This document shows positions 31,101 through 42,200 of a DNA stretch of 64,000 nt, in pieces. Source of the stretch: [Phialemoniopsis] sp. UDSM-2020 (taxonomy: Eukaryota; Ascomycota; Sordariomycetes; Thyridiales; Thyridiaceae); the NCBI GenBank assembly GCA_018873225.1, contig JAEILZ010000001.1, positions 7,254,001 through 7,318,000 on the forward strand, written 5' to 3'. Below the pieces are notes generated by a model. That model was given only the letters and a program-made list of their open reading frames with translations. It had not been told where the DNA came from and did no database searches. A program made the position numbers and the translations under genes. Position 1 is the stretch's first letter, and every line of letters starts with the position of its first letter.

Positions 31101-33089
31101 GCCAAGAAGCTCCGAGATGACCATGGCGTGGCCGCACACCACTACCACGCGTCGATTGACAGCGCAGAGAAGGCGCAGATTCAGAGAAACTGGCAGAGCG
31201 GCAAGCTCAAGGTCGTCGTCGCCACCATTGCCTTTGGCATGGGCATCGACAAGGCGGACGTCCGATTTGTGGTCCATCACTACCTACCAAAGAGCCTCGA
31301 GGGCTACTACCAAGAGACTGGTCGCGCCGGCAGAGATGGCAAGCGGTCCGAATGCATCCTCTTCTTCAATTATGGCGACATCAAGTCTCTTCGGAACCTC
31401 ATATCCGATTCGGACGGGAGTGAAGATCAGAAGAACCGCCAGAGAGAGATGCTCAACCGCGTGGTTACCTTTTGCGAGGACAAGCGAGACTGCCGCCGTG
31501 TCGAAATACTTCGATATTTTGGCGAAAAGTTCGACAAGGCCGAGTGCAAGGGCACGTGCGACAACTGTAAAAACGGCGGGACTTTTCATCTCAAGGATTA
31601 TAGTGAGTACGCCGTGGCCGCTCTGGAGATCATCAGGGCATACAGGCGCATGACACTTGTGCAGTGTGCCGAGGTGCTCATGGGCAAGAAACGTCCCGAA
31701 TTTGACTGCCTGGCCCCTTACCACGGCTTGGCCAAGAAACTCAAGAAGCACGAGGTGCACGGAATGATTTATCGTCTCTTGGCCGAGGATGCACTAGACG
31801 AAGAAAACAAGGTCAACAGATCCGTCGGCATTGCTATCCAGTACTTCAGCCTGGGGCGGACGTCGTCGGATTTCTTGTCGGGGCGGCGAAAGCTCGAGCT
31901 CGTCACTAAGGTGGGCAGCGAGGCAGAGGCCGCTGCTGCCAAGCCCAAGAAACGAGCCAAGAAAGCAACGGCTCTTCCGCCGTCGACCAACGTCTCCTCT
32001 CCCGTTCGAGGGTCGAGTCGCAAGCGAAAGGGCAGATCTCTCGTGCTAGACGAAGAGGATGAGGAGAGTGATGTGGAGCCCGGCGGACCGCTGCATGCGA
32101 ATGGGTACGAAAAGGACAATTTTGTCGTCTCGGATATCGACGAAGACTCGGACGACGGATTTGCGCCGATGCGCCGGCCGCCTCCTAAGCGACGTCAGCA
32201 GACACTTGAGGAGCTCGGGGGACCCATCTCTAGAGACTCGCGCTTCGACGAGGCCAAGATCGACGAAGTGCACGCCGACATCATCCTGGCCTTTGTCGAG
32301 GAGGCCAAACAGCTAGAGGAGCAACTGCGCAACGAGAAGGGGCTTCGACGGGCGCTGTTCACGGAGAAGCAGTTTCGCGAGATGGCCATCGCCTGGACGA
32401 CAAGGGTGGATCAGATGCGTCGCATCCCAGAGGTCAATCCTGAGAGCATCGACAGGTTCGGCGCCAAGTTTGTGCCGCTCGTCAAGAAATATCACAGCAA
32501 TTACCGGGAGATCATGGGCGGAGGCGACGGGGGAAACTCTGCCCCTGCCCGCAGAGGAGCTGACATGGTCTCAATGCATGAGATTGTCGACCTGATCAGC
32601 TCTGACGAAGAAGGCTTGTTCCTCGACGACGACGACGGAGATGCGATGGAGCAAGATGACGATGAAGACGATGGGGATGAGGTTAACGGCCCGACATCGT
32701 CCAAGTACTTCTCCGCGAACGGTGGATATGTAGCTCAGGACCGAGAAGCCCAGGAATGGCACGAGCGGATGGCGCAGCTGAGCCAAGGCGCTCCCTCGCG
32801 CTCCAGAGCCAACTCAGGCGACGGCGGCGGTGGTGGGGGCAGCAAGTCCGGCAACTGGCGAGGCGGAAAGAGGCCGTTTGCACGTCGAGGTGGCCGTGGA
32901 GGCTCATACCGGTCGGCCTCTGGGGGGAGCGGCGCCGGCGTTACGAAGCGCAAGGCATCGGGGTCTCGAAAGGCAAGCGGAACAAGCACCGGTCGGGGCC
33001 GGGGTGGCATGAGCGGCCGCCGGGGCGGCGCGTCTTCAGCGGGAAGAGGCGGAGGAGGCGCGTCTGGCATCGGATTGATGCCCATGTGA
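28101..33089 (+). CDS. SGS1: RecQ family DNA helicase, Sgs1/BLM/QDE-3 type
   Basis: A single uninterrupted exon of 1662 aa. The start at 28101 (MTRNNLDDHLSWLLRN) is preferred over the in-frame ATG at 28074, because the DDHLSWLL block looks like the true N-terminus. A disordered acidic N-terminal half (to about 740) precedes the helicase core: Walker A MPTGGGKSLCYQLPA (about 785), DEAH box VIDEAHCVSQWGHDF (about 890), MALTATATP, and motif VI YYQETGRAGRDGKR (about 1072). The RecQ zinc-binding region follows (CRRVEILRYFGEKF, CKGTCDNCKNGG, about 1130-1160). An HRDC-like segment is at about 1390-1465 and a Gly/Arg-rich tail ends the protein. It unwinds recombination and replication intermediates with Top3/Rmi1; the Neurospora homologue QDE-3 also acts in quelling. 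Confidence 0.96.
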   Translation: MTRNNLDDHLSWLLRNVELSAPNGPSLPIANQQGQGDTFETTEVVSRVEEMARLTSSTKSKKPSLVTKQQPQTRVPLPTPTSTRGVGPLQQAYSASLGGDDTTTRTADPTPRRPAVTPVASKVKTPVSRTYLDLDDEYDQVDLTSDDIIGLSPSGRIQIKETPKPKGSAVRTDVLAGTGKKRKSNDITKTPRKFEELDDEEFPDVHDLVDLDTPPPKISRRGSSISPQKSVINQQNAAEKTTGSGRNPGGTSRLSPAATPPRPSTTASRRVRKSDRKSGQSQVIQDSEDEFLTPPTRNASFVTCQSQPGSHKDVTVDKMGPPGQVGDILAADTPTKNRSGAAEQDEHLDNEILSMIEEGNMDLDDPFDTAASVANQTESIPSSHTDGAALVLDMFLSNPSVLQKKRRAVDAALAKNNADYLRSLREKWPAERREQVKKEKDPLLKQREALDLLSIAYNAHKELSVEQEALLGQLAEAYEQGLDTEQDEKRLDKLGVDLQTREKALQQCLTRAGIEAGIFEEASSEADQSRPEVLATQLSQGLLNSSQQRGSVLIPECHSQVILQTQAHPRSQPSTVIDAWEADIPEPSPEFPRQSKASASQSRSGSLRDSRPSQPRPVRTESDLFDEEDLFPDLDNPKPRSHPQPTNRASSARKRSPVKALSRPQECFSDDFSDDIEMLQFAEDFEQRQSSGETVAARPPRSVFTETSGNAVITPRARSAARKASSSQPKAAIPPELMRHSWSPDVRRALKDRFRMSGFRHNQLEAINATLDGKDAFVLMPTGGGKSLCYQLPAVINSGKTHGVTIVISPLLSLMQDQVDHLEALNIRASSFNGEMPSEARNHVLDLFKRPFPEHTLQLLYVTPEMINKSRTFINGLMNLYRNKKLARLVIDEAHCVSQWGHDFRPDYKALGEVRCQFPQVPVMALTATATPNVIVDIKHNLSIDGCKVFSQSFNRPNLYYEIRQKEKGAIEDIADLIKTKYSGQTGIIYTLSRKSCETIAKKLRDDHGVAAHHYHASIDSAEKAQIQRNWQSGKLKVVVATIAFGMGIDKADVRFVVHHYLPKSLEGYYQETGRAGRDGKRSECILFFNYGDIKSLRNLISDSDGSEDQKNRQREMLNRVVTFCEDKRDCRRVEILRYFGEKFDKAECKGTCDNCKNGGTFHLKDYSEYAVAALEIIRAYRRMTLVQCAEVLMGKKRPEFDCLAPYHGLAKKLKKHEVHGMIYRLLAEDALDEENKVNRSVGIAIQYFSLGRTSSDFLSGRRKLELVTKVGSEAEAAAAKPKKRAKKATALPPSTNVSSPVRGSSRKRKGRSLVLDEEDEESDVEPGGPLHANGYEKDNFVVSDIDEDSDDGFAPMRRPPPKRRQQTLEELGGPISRDSRFDEAKIDEVHADIILAFVEEAKQLEEQLRNEKGLRRALFTEKQFREMAIAWTTRVDQMRRIPEVNPESIDRFGAKFVPLVKKYHSNYREIMGGGDGGNSAPARRGADMVSMHEIVDLISSDEEGLFLDDDDGDAMEQDDDEDDGDEVNGPTSSKYFSANGGYVAQDREAQEWHERMAQLSQGAPSRSRANSGDGGGGGGSKSGNWRGGKRPFARRGGRGGSYRSASGGSGAGVTKRKASGSRKASGTSTGRGRGGMSGRRGGASSAGRGGGGASGIGLMPM

Positions 33090-33877
33090 AAGAAGGGATC
33101 TTGGCCTCGGGATGACGAATCTGACAAACGAACTATCATGTACGGAGAGGCGCTTCTCACTCTCTGTACACTTGCATTACTATGGGGTTGATCATGTCGT
33201 GGGCTGGCGTTGGCAATGGAGGCGAGGGAGAATGGATGGGATAGATGTCTTCAGCCCTCCCCATTCCCCTCCTGTTTGTAACTCATTATGACCTTGCATC
33301 TGCATATACCGGCAGCGTGGCTTTCTTTCACTTCGGAAGTCTGTATCTTTTTTCCTGTCTTGCAGAGCCATGTCAGTTAAAAAAAAGAAATATAATACTC
33401 TATCCGCCTAGTTAAACCAAAAAGTATGCTAAAGGGGGGTATATCTGTGAGCAACTATGTGATAAGCAGCAGTGTGTGTATGTAAAGACCTCCCGAGGAG
33501 GAGGCATGGTAGAATATGATTGAGCAGCATCAGGGCAGTGTGCCCCCGGAAGAAAAAGAAGTACCCAAAAAGGGGGATAAAGTCAAAGCCCAGATAGAAC
33601 AACTCCTTCCTGAAGAACGCCGTGTAGAGCTAGAAGAGCATATGCAGGCTTGTCTGTGTGTTAGTATATGTAATGTGGATGTGTGTGTAACATCGTCAAG
33701 TCGTGATCCTCGTTTCTCTCTTCTCTCCCCCAATTCTAAACCTTCCCTTCCCCTTCTTTATCTTTGTACCAACGCTTCCCCCAAGACCGACAAATTGAAG
33801 TATCCAAGCGCCGATTCTACATGTAATCGTCAACCAGCCAGCTAAGCCACCTCACGCCACAGCAGCCAGGGGACATC
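33090..33877. other. Convergent intergenic region, nothing identified
   Basis: About 790 bp between the helicase stop and the stop of the minus-strand unknown gene. It contains 3' UTR-like, AT-richer sequence with T-rich runs. No supported ORF. Confidence 0.5.
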
Positions 33878-35650
33878 CTAGTCTTGCACCTCGCCGGCGA
33901 TCTCCTCGCGCACCCGCCGGCACCACTTGAGGATGGCGTCCTCGAACTCGGCGTACAGCGCCGCCGTGGCGTCCGGGCCCGGCGGAGGCGACGTGGCGGT
34001 CGGAGAAGCCAACCCGGGGACCTCGGCGGCGGCGGCCAGGGTCCCCACGCCCAGGGCGTCGACGCGCAGGAGCACCTCCCACCGCAGCTCGGCGGCCTTG
34101 ACCCAGTAGCGCAGGTTGTCGGCGCAGCGGTACGGCTTCTGCGTGTCGGCGTGGTAGCTCGGGATGGCGCCGAAGCGCCGGCGCGACTTGCGGACGGCGG
34201 CGTTGTGCAGCTGCACGAGGCGCACGCCGCTCTGCATGTAGCGCAGGAAGGGCGTCGGCCCGGCGTACTGGTCGTCGCGGTGCAGCGGGGTCCAGGCGGG
34301 CGGCAGCTCGTCGACGGAGGAGCTGGAGCCGGAGCCCGAGGAGGAGGGCCCGTCGGCAAACATGGACAGGATGAACGCGTGCTCGCGCTCGTGGTCGCGG
34401 CCCGTGTCGGCCCACTGGTCGTCGCGCAGCCAGGTCCACGAGGCGCGCTCGGCCCTCTCGGCAGCCTCGAGCTCCTCCTCCTGCCGCAGCATGTCGTAGA
34501 GCCCGGCGATCCAGGCCTCCATGGTGCGCAGCTCCTCGGCGCGGATGCCGCCGCCGAACAGGCGCGTGGCCATGCGCTTGAGGACGTCCATGACGGAGAG
34601 CAGCTCGGCGCGGACGTCCTTCTCCGACTTTATCGTGTCGAGGCGGTCGGGCAGCTCGTGCGAGGTGTAGTACATCTTGGCGGCGCGGATGGCGAGCGTC
34701 ATGACGTCGAGGATGTGCATGCCCTGCAGCTCGTACCAGGTGGTGCCGAGCGGCTGGGCCTGGGACTGGCCGTCGTTGGTCTGGATCGTAGGGGTGAGTG
34801 GCATGTCCGGGGGCGCCTCGGCGTGCTTGGCCTCTTCTACCGCCTTGCCCGCCGCGTCGAGGGCGCTTCTGAGGTCCGCCTTTAGCTCTCCTATAGAAGG
34901 AGGCTTGGGCAGCGGCTTCTCGCGGTGGTTGTAGGTGCTCGCCGTCGGCGGCAGCATGTTGGGGTCGGGCTCCTCAAAGTCGTGTACGTACCAGTCGTCG
35001 TCCGGTTGCCCTTCCTGGGTCGGAGACTCGACAATCCCACCACTGCCGCCGCCGCCAAATCCGTGGGCCACGAGGTCCGGGCTGCTGCCCATGGAGGCGT
35101 ATGAAGAGTCGACGTCCGAGCCCATGTTCTTGGCGCCGAGGAAGCTGGCCGTGTCGAGCTGCGACAGGTCCAGCGTCTGGGCCTTTTGCTGCCTCTTGCG
35201 GGCGAGCTGGGCGCCCTTGCCGTCGAGCAGGCCCGTCCGCGCAAAGTAGTACTGCAGGTGGGCGATGCTGCCCAGGTTCAGGACGCTCTCGCGGGAGCGG
35301 GCGCTGGCGGCGAAGTCGGTGGGCGTGGGCCGCATGTAGCCCCTCCTCTTGACGGGGCGGTCGACGCTCATAGTGCTCATGGCCGAGAGGCGGTTGCTCG
35401 GGTCGCGGCGGCCGGGGCCGCTGCCGCCGGCGAAGCTGGCGGAGGAGTGGCGGCTGAAGCCGGAGCTGTCGCTGCCGAGGGACTCCCGCGTGTGGGAAGC
35501 GTCTGTGGTGGCGGAGCCGTGGGACATGGTCGAGGCGGTGGACAGGCAGCGCGCCATGTCGGCCGAGGCGCCGATGGCGGGGGTGGGCAAGACGTCTGGT
35601 CCTGGCGAGGAGGCTCGTAGGGGCGCCGCCGCATCATGTGAGGTAGCCAT
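33878..35650 (-). CDS. Conserved-looking fungal protein of unknown function
   Basis: A single exon of 590 aa. The N-terminal 130 residues are Ser-rich and disordered (STASTMSHGSATT, SRHSSASFAGGSG). An ordered segment follows (SRESVLNLGSIAHLQYYFAR), then an acidic linker. A mostly helical C-terminal half from about residue 270 contains WYELQGMHILDVMTLAIRAA, DMLRQEEELEAAERAERA, WTWLRDDQWADTGRDHEREH and YRCADNLRYWVKAAELRWEV. No catalytic motif, membrane segment or signal peptide is apparent. Strong third-position G/C supports it over the antisense frame (33884-34885 plus), which is a shadow. I do not recognise a named family. Confidence 0.8.
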   Translation of the reverse strand: MATSHDAAAPLRASSPGPDVLPTPAIGASADMARCLSTASTMSHGSATTDASHTRESLGSDSSGFSRHSSASFAGGSGPGRRDPSNRLSAMSTMSVDRPVKRRGYMRPTPTDFAASARSRESVLNLGSIAHLQYYFARTGLLDGKGAQLARKRQQKAQTLDLSQLDTASFLGAKNMGSDVDSSYASMGSSPDLVAHGFGGGGSGGIVESPTQEGQPDDDWYVHDFEEPDPNMLPPTASTYNHREKPLPKPPSIGELKADLRSALDAAGKAVEEAKHAEAPPDMPLTPTIQTNDGQSQAQPLGTTWYELQGMHILDVMTLAIRAAKMYYTSHELPDRLDTIKSEKDVRAELLSVMDVLKRMATRLFGGGIRAEELRTMEAWIAGLYDMLRQEEELEAAERAERASWTWLRDDQWADTGRDHEREHAFILSMFADGPSSSGSGSSSSVDELPPAWTPLHRDDQYAGPTPFLRYMQSGVRLVQLHNAAVRKSRRRFGAIPSYHADTQKPYRCADNLRYWVKAAELRWEVLLRVDALGVGTLAAAAEVPGLASPTATSPPPGPDATAALYAEFEDAILKWCRRVREEIAGEVQD

Positions 35651-36433
35651 CGTCTACGAGGTCGGGCAGGCAAGTGTGGGATGGAAGCTTTTCGAGGTTC
35701 GGGTGTAACGGTGAGGCGAGCCCCCTGATTTGGCGATTAGATATGTAGTATGGTTGACGTGGAGCTGCACGGCAGCTTTCAATAGACAAAGATTCGCGGG
35801 TGGCAGGCAGTACATGTAATGAGGAAGCGAAGCCCGTGTTTGTATGAGCAATCATGTGTTGCCAGGGGTGTTTTGGCTCAACTGCGACAGTGGAGGATAG
35901 CAGATTCCATTCGCCTGCTTCCGACTGGTGGTGACGGGCTTGACACGGGGGAGAGACCCTGGCTTCCGTGTGGGGTTGTTCCTTTCCCAGTCGGGCAATG
36001 CCTCTCTTCTCTTCCCTTCGGAGAGAAGATTCGATGGACCGATGGCTGTCTTCTCCTGCCAGCAGATAATTACGGAATATGGCATGGCACTGGGCTGGGA
36101 GGGTCGGTAGGCAGTCAATTGTTGGATCTTGTTAGTGGCACATTGCCTCCCATTTTGATTCTTTACTTTTTCGACAGTTGAGCCCTCACATGCCTTGTGT
36201 GTCTTCCTAGGTGCCTAGAGTGCTGGACATGACTGATTGCAAGTCGATCAAAAAGTCTTCGTATCAACTTTCAAGACCAAATCAGACCTCGTCACCTCGA
36301 GAAAGCAGGCAAGCAGGGAAATCGTGAGCGGGTGTTACCGTTGGCTTGATTCATAGACGAGCTGCTCTGCTCTCTGAAAACGGATGGTCCCTTAGTGTTA
36401 CGGGCTCTGTAATTTGCCTACAAAGCCCCATAG

Positions 36434-36463
36434 ACACGCTATCCATCATATTGTATAGCGTGT
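36434..36463. repeat. Inverted repeat with 9-bp perfect arms
   Basis: ACACGCTAT at 36434-36442 and ATAGCGTGT at 36455-36463 are exact reverse complements separated by 12 bases. It lies in an intergenic region. It could be a dimer-type protein site or an RNA hairpin; no T-run typical of a terminator follows. Confidence 0.5.
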
Positions 36464-38481
36464 TTCAGAAGCGTTTGCCCTTCAAACCTCCATTGGCACC
36501 CCTTTTCAGGCACCACACCAGGTACCACACCCGCTGTCGCCGTGGAGACATGATGGGTTTGTTGACATGGCATTTCAAGATCGACCTTCTCTGGAGTTCA
36601 GACATCTGCTGACAACGAAGGCATGTTGGACGAGCATCTCAATGACTGAAGTCAATATGCAAGACTCGTTTCCATGCAGCAGCTTGAAAAATCGGCCTGA
36701 ACACTCCTCAAGTGCCTCTTTCTAGGCTCTCGGAGTGCGCTACGAGATGACGCATTTTGTTTAATTTGAGGAAAAGAAGCTGATTAGTTAGTTACTCCAA
36801 GACGCGAAAACGCGTGGAAAGTAGTTAGTGTAAGTGCAGATGGTGCCGGCGACCTATTGGACCAAAGGTGCGGGAGAGCCTGCGACTAGTTCGGACGGTT
36901 CACTCTCCTCCACCTTTGCTGCTTGTGCGACGGGTCAGGTGTGTGTGGAGATGTTCTGCAGCTATTCACTCGGTCCCTCCAAGTACCGAATGCAAATATC
37001 AGATTGACTGCAGCAAGCAAGGCGGGCCGCCTCGCAGGACCCGATCCAACACCATGGACCAACAATTGGACTTCTAGATTCCTTCCAGGTAAGTAGTGTG
37101 GACGCAGCAGTGGCCCGGGGCTACATATAGGTCTCATCAGCTATATGTACGGCGAGGAACAGTTTGTGTTTCGACAATGTCAGAGACATCGCCTCTGTTC
37201 CATGCGCTTCAGACCGTGAAGCACTGGCAACCAGTCAGTTGGCTGGGAGAACTGCCTTGCCGGATGGGCGGGTGCATGAGGGTCTCCCGGGGTTAAGAAT
37301 GGATTTTGTATCTCGATAGCTCAAGTCCAACACTGAGGCAGCAGCAGCAGCATCATCATTGAGAGCTTTCTGCGTGGGCGTTAGTGTTGTGATGTTGGTT
37401 CTTATGATACAACCGCACAAGCTGAATCGCGGCCTTTGATAATGGTGTGCGATTGCAAGCAGGGCGGTTCAGTTTGTCGAGCTGCTCTGGTCTTTACGGT
37501 CCGAGCGTCGATGTTTTTGCCTTCCTTTCCTTCTTTCTTGTCTCGGTACCAACGATTTGGTCCAGAGCACAGACCAAAAAAAAACGTTTCTTTTCCCCTT
37601 TTCAGAACAAGACACTATATACACAACGTCCGTGGAACCCGAGGATCTAGTTGATTTGTGAGGATCCAGCGAGACCCGTCTGTTAGTTGGTTTGCAGCAG
37701 CGCCATCTCGACCTTATTTCGTTAAATGTTGATTGCGGTTGCAGCGAGCATGGATGGTCTTGATACGAATGCACTGGAAGTCCAGGAAGTGTGGGCCCTG
37801 ACAGAAGGGCCTCGCACCGGCCTTGGCTTAATTACCGAGTTAATGACCAGGAATCTGGAACCCTGTCCTCGACACCCTGCAGCGTCCACTGCAAGAACCC
37901 GCGTCGAACCATTCAACACTGGGTCCCCTCGGTTCGATCGACAGCACACCTTGTGTGAGAGTCTTTGAGGACATCTTCGTACAGCAACAAAGTCAGCAGC
38001 TCGGGATGGTAGCTCAGCTGCAGCACAAAATGCATGAGGGTATGAGTGACTGGACGCATCGCATGTGATATGGAAGTTGTCCTTTGCATGTTGACATCAA
38101 GACCTGACAGGAGCACCGGCGTGTGCCCGCACAATTCCCACCCCGTCCTGTATCTGCTTCACCCAACTAGGTCTTTAATCTCTCGCGGTCACAATACTCG
38201 ACACAGAGGTGCGGGTAGCCGTGAGGTAGGTAGTAGTGAAGCGTGCCACAGCATGGCGACGGACCCGTGTCACATTAGACACCGACGTACCGGCCGGGAA
38301 TGGATGACCGTTGCATTGGGCACTCTCCCCACGGGATGCCGCTGTACGGGGTGTTCGAGGTGTTTCATAAAGATCTTGGGAAATGCAGAATAGACTGGCA
38401 TGTTGTCGTTCTGAACATTTGATTTTCCTTCCTTTCGCAAAGCTGCATTGACAACGCTTTAAACCGGCTTCCAAAGAGAAC

Positions 38482-38506
38482 ACACACACACACACTCACA
38501 CACACG
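38482..38506. repeat. (CA)n microsatellite
   Basis: An alternating CA run interrupted once by CT, in the 3.6-kb intergenic region upstream of KAR9. It is a simple sequence repeat with no coding role seen. Confidence 0.8.
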
Positions 38507-39297
38507 GAATCTTCCATAGCTGTTCTGGGATCGAATTGAGCCCAACACGTCAAGATACCCTGCGGATCATTACCACACCCCGATGTGGAGTTAATTACAT
38601 AGGTACTTGACAGCGAGCCTGGGGGGCATAGCGACGACAGGACCAGGCCAGGGCACGACAGTTTGGAAATTGGCCATCAGCCCTTGTGACCAGCCGGTAC
38701 GTACGGCGCTTCCCCTTATTAGACCAGAAGAAAGCGTCAAATTTACAGCTACGAAGTAGAGGCTAACAAGGCGGCGAGCACAAGCCGGGCCCTTGCTAAC
38801 AAGGCGCACACCGGTCCATCCCTCACTCATTGCTTTTTTTTCTTTTCGTTATTATTATTTCAAACTCGCAATACCTGGCTGGATCTTTCGGCAATCGGTT
38901 CAGATATATCTGGATCCTCCCTTTCAACCCCCATCGCGTCCTGAAATAGCAGACCTGTACACGGATTTTCCCCTGCAAACCCAAGCCTCATTGCCAATCC
39001 CAGCACGAACGACCCACTGGGCCAGGTATTTGACCGTGCGTATAATACAGAGAGCTACCTACCTGGGTAGCTTCGCGGACCTCGAAACCCAGCTTTTTTC
39101 GGCCAGCAGCCAGCAGCATTCGACTTGACGGCGGTGGATCGCCCATATATGTCTGCCTGTGCATGTACGCAGTACGTACATGGCTTGGGTAGAACTACCT
39201 ACTTCCATGAAGCAGGCAGGCGTCATTTGAGAGTGCACCGCTGCTGTTACCACCGCCGCCGTCTTGGCCCCTTTCTTGCTGGTACTGTCTGGGGTAA

Positions 39298-42200
39298 ATG
39301 AGCGGCCCGGCAGCTGCTGCTGTCTCTGGCAGGAGCGAGGACAGCAAATTGCCAGCCAGTTCCTCCCAATATTCACACACCACATACATCACCACCACCA
39401 CCAACACCACGAAACAGGAACAGGACCAGCACCAGGACCATTCACAACAGCCTGAAGGTGAAGAAGACGACGTCCAGCAATCCTGCCAAAATGGCCATCT
39501 GGAGCCCGCATCGACCGCTGTGCTAACGTTTGCTGATCTGCCCGCCGACCTTGGCCAACTCTCCTTTAATTCGACAGCCGACCACGTCGACACCCACATC
39601 ATCCACACCCACACTCCAACTCCAACTCCTCCCAGCCAAAGCCAAACCCTTAATTCCAAAGACGCTAGCCACGACTCCGCGTACCAAAATCACCACCACC
39701 ACCGCCAGAACCAGAATACCAGCACTCCCCCGAATCACAACAACAACAACCATTCTCACGCCAACCTCACTAAGCGCACCAGCAGCAGCAGGCTCCGTTC
39801 TTCCTTTTCCTCCTCCACCTCTGCTCAGCTCGGCCTTGTCGACGACCTTTCTGCCACCCCGCGATCGAATTCCCGCTCTCCTTCTCGCCCTAGCCATCGC
39901 AAACCATCGCCTGGCCTCGCCGCCCGATTGAAAGCGCTAGGCTTCGGCGCGTCCCGAAAGTCATCCTCTCCGCCTCCGCCTCCTCCCCCGCTGCACGAAC
40001 GCGTCGGCCGCCTACCCGAAGACCAATTAAGAGAGTTTGACCAAAAGCACCTGGCCGCGTCTGCGGATACTGTTGTCGAGCGGCGTGGACGCCCTTGGAA
40101 GGGTGCCATCGCCCGCATTCCTTCGGTCGCCAGTCTGCGAGCCTCCAGCAGGTCGGACAACGCGAACCACGAAGACCAGGGTAAGCAAGGTCCGTCTGTT
40201 GTCGAGGACACGGACGTTTTGACCGGCACGACACCCGACTTCCTTCCCGTCATCGAGGCCGCTCCGCCGTTGGAGATGGACACAAATAAATACCGGTTGC
40301 CGGACCACACCAATGGAAATGGCACAAAGGTTCAACTAGACACGCGGCAACAACACATCGACCGCGATTCACGACTCCCCCCCTCCGCGTCTTCTGACCT
40401 ACCTCCGCCTCCCCCGGCCAAGGACTCGCCGCCTCTGCCCTCGACCCCGGGCGCAGTCACGCCTGGCGGCGTACTGGACTTCAGCCAAGATGCGCCCTCT
40501 TACTTCAACCCACTCGGACTGCAAAGGGCCGGCTCCATCTACACGATATCAAGAGCATCACTGGCCAACCAGATCGCCCAGCTGACGTCCCTGCAGCTCC
40601 CCGACGCAGAGTCTTTATCGAGCAAGGTCTCTGCCATTCCCACGGCACAGGCAGCTGCAAGGGCATTGATAGGGGCCGCCGACCAGATCCGCATTTGGAT
40701 CCATAAAGCGTCGGAAGTAATTAGTGGACTCGACTGCGAGGACGATGTGGAATGGGCCGCTGCAGGCGGCCGTGAGGGCCTCGAGGAGGTCGAGAGCGCC
40801 ATCACACGATTCGAGGAATTGATCAATGTCTACGTGGGGGCGATAGAAGAGCTTCAGCTGAGAGACGACATTGGCAATGTGTCGACCGACGACCTAAACC
40901 AGGCCGTCGTCCAGATGGAGGCCATTGTGGAGGAGTGGGCCAAGATTCGAGAGACCTTGCAGACCGTCAAGATCCAGGTAGAGATCGCAATGGAGTGGGA
41001 AGAGCTTTGGAACGTGGTGCTGGGAGAGATACAAAACGAGATGGACGAGCTCAGCCGGCTGGTCTTTGAGATGGAAGAACGGCGGCACAAGTCTGTGCTC
41101 GCCCTCAGCTCCGGCGATGGCGTGGACATCGGCGACCTGGAGACTATTGTTGAGGAGACCCCTCCGCCGGGGGCCAAGTTGCAAGCAAACCCTCGGTTCA
41201 GCCTCCCGCCCTTCCCCGTCAGCCCCAGCTCGCCAGGCACACCGACTGTCACGCAGGATGACGCCAGCCTGCTGGCCCTCTTTGCCCGCATGCAACCACT
41301 GCGAGCGTCGCTGGACTTCCTGCCCATGAGGCTGTCCGTCTTTGAGGCCAGGGCGGAGAGATCGTTCCCGACGGCGTGCGAAGAGCTCGACATGCGCAGG
41401 ACCGGCCTTGACGCAAGCTACCAGAAGCTGCAGAAAGATGCCGAATCTCTGCGCAAGGAGCTAGGCGAAGACCGATGGGTTGCCGTTTTCCGGAACGCCG
41501 GCAGGCAGGCGCAGAAGCTCTACGAGTCGGTCGAGCGGAGCACTGTCAAGCTCAAGGAGGCTGTGGACGCGGGTATGCACCTGACGAACCAGCCCGTGAT
41601 GGCCAAGAAGATTGAGAGCTACGAGGCCAAGAAGGTCCATTATGCTCCCGCCATGGAGCGGATATTGAACATCATTGACAAGGGCGTCAAGGAGCGATTC
41701 ACGGTCAATGGAGAGATCTTGCGGGTGCACGCCGAGACACAGGCCAAGTGGGACGATCTCAAGCAGCGCATGGCCGACCTGGATGTCGTCCTCGAAGAGG
41801 TGCAGGCCGACAAGGGCCAGCAGCTGCGTGACTCTATCTCGAGCATGCTCTCCAATGACCGCTCTACGCTCGCAAGCGGGCAAGAAACGCCGCAGAGCTC
41901 GCCACCGTCTTCGATCATCATGTCGGGCTTCGGCCTGGATTCGGCCACGCCCAAGAACAAGGCCACCCGTCGGTCCTCAGGTGTCAATAGCCACTTGCCG
42001 CAGCCGGCCACCCGAAGGAGTGTCTCCGCCACGGGCCCTCCCGGCTCGCATCTGCCCCGGAAGCCCATTTCGCGGCTTTCGACCATCGCTGGCACGACAT
42101 TCCCGGACAGAGAGGGATCTGCTACCCCTACAGGGGCTCGCAATATACCAAGGCCAACCTCTGCTCTCAACAATCGGCCTCGCTGGAATACGTCTACGGT

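Larger units (their letters stand above)
35651..39297. other. Divergent intergenic region of about 3.6 kb
   Basis: Upstream space of the minus-strand unknown gene and of KAR9. Open frames are short and without domains. Notable are a 9-bp inverted repeat at 36434-36463, a CA/GT microsatellite at about 38482-38506 and a T-rich stretch around 38830-38860 that may belong to the KAR9 promoter. No transposon remnant or RNA gene was recognised. Confidence 0.5.

Noticed and set aside
33884..34885. A 333-codon plus-strand open frame
   Set aside because: Antisense to the 590-aa unknown protein; Gly/Arg/Val-rich shadow composition without a domain.
38482..38506. Short direct repeats suggestive of a CRISPR-like array
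   Set aside because: A simple CA microsatellite; no spacers, and the DNA is eukaryotic.
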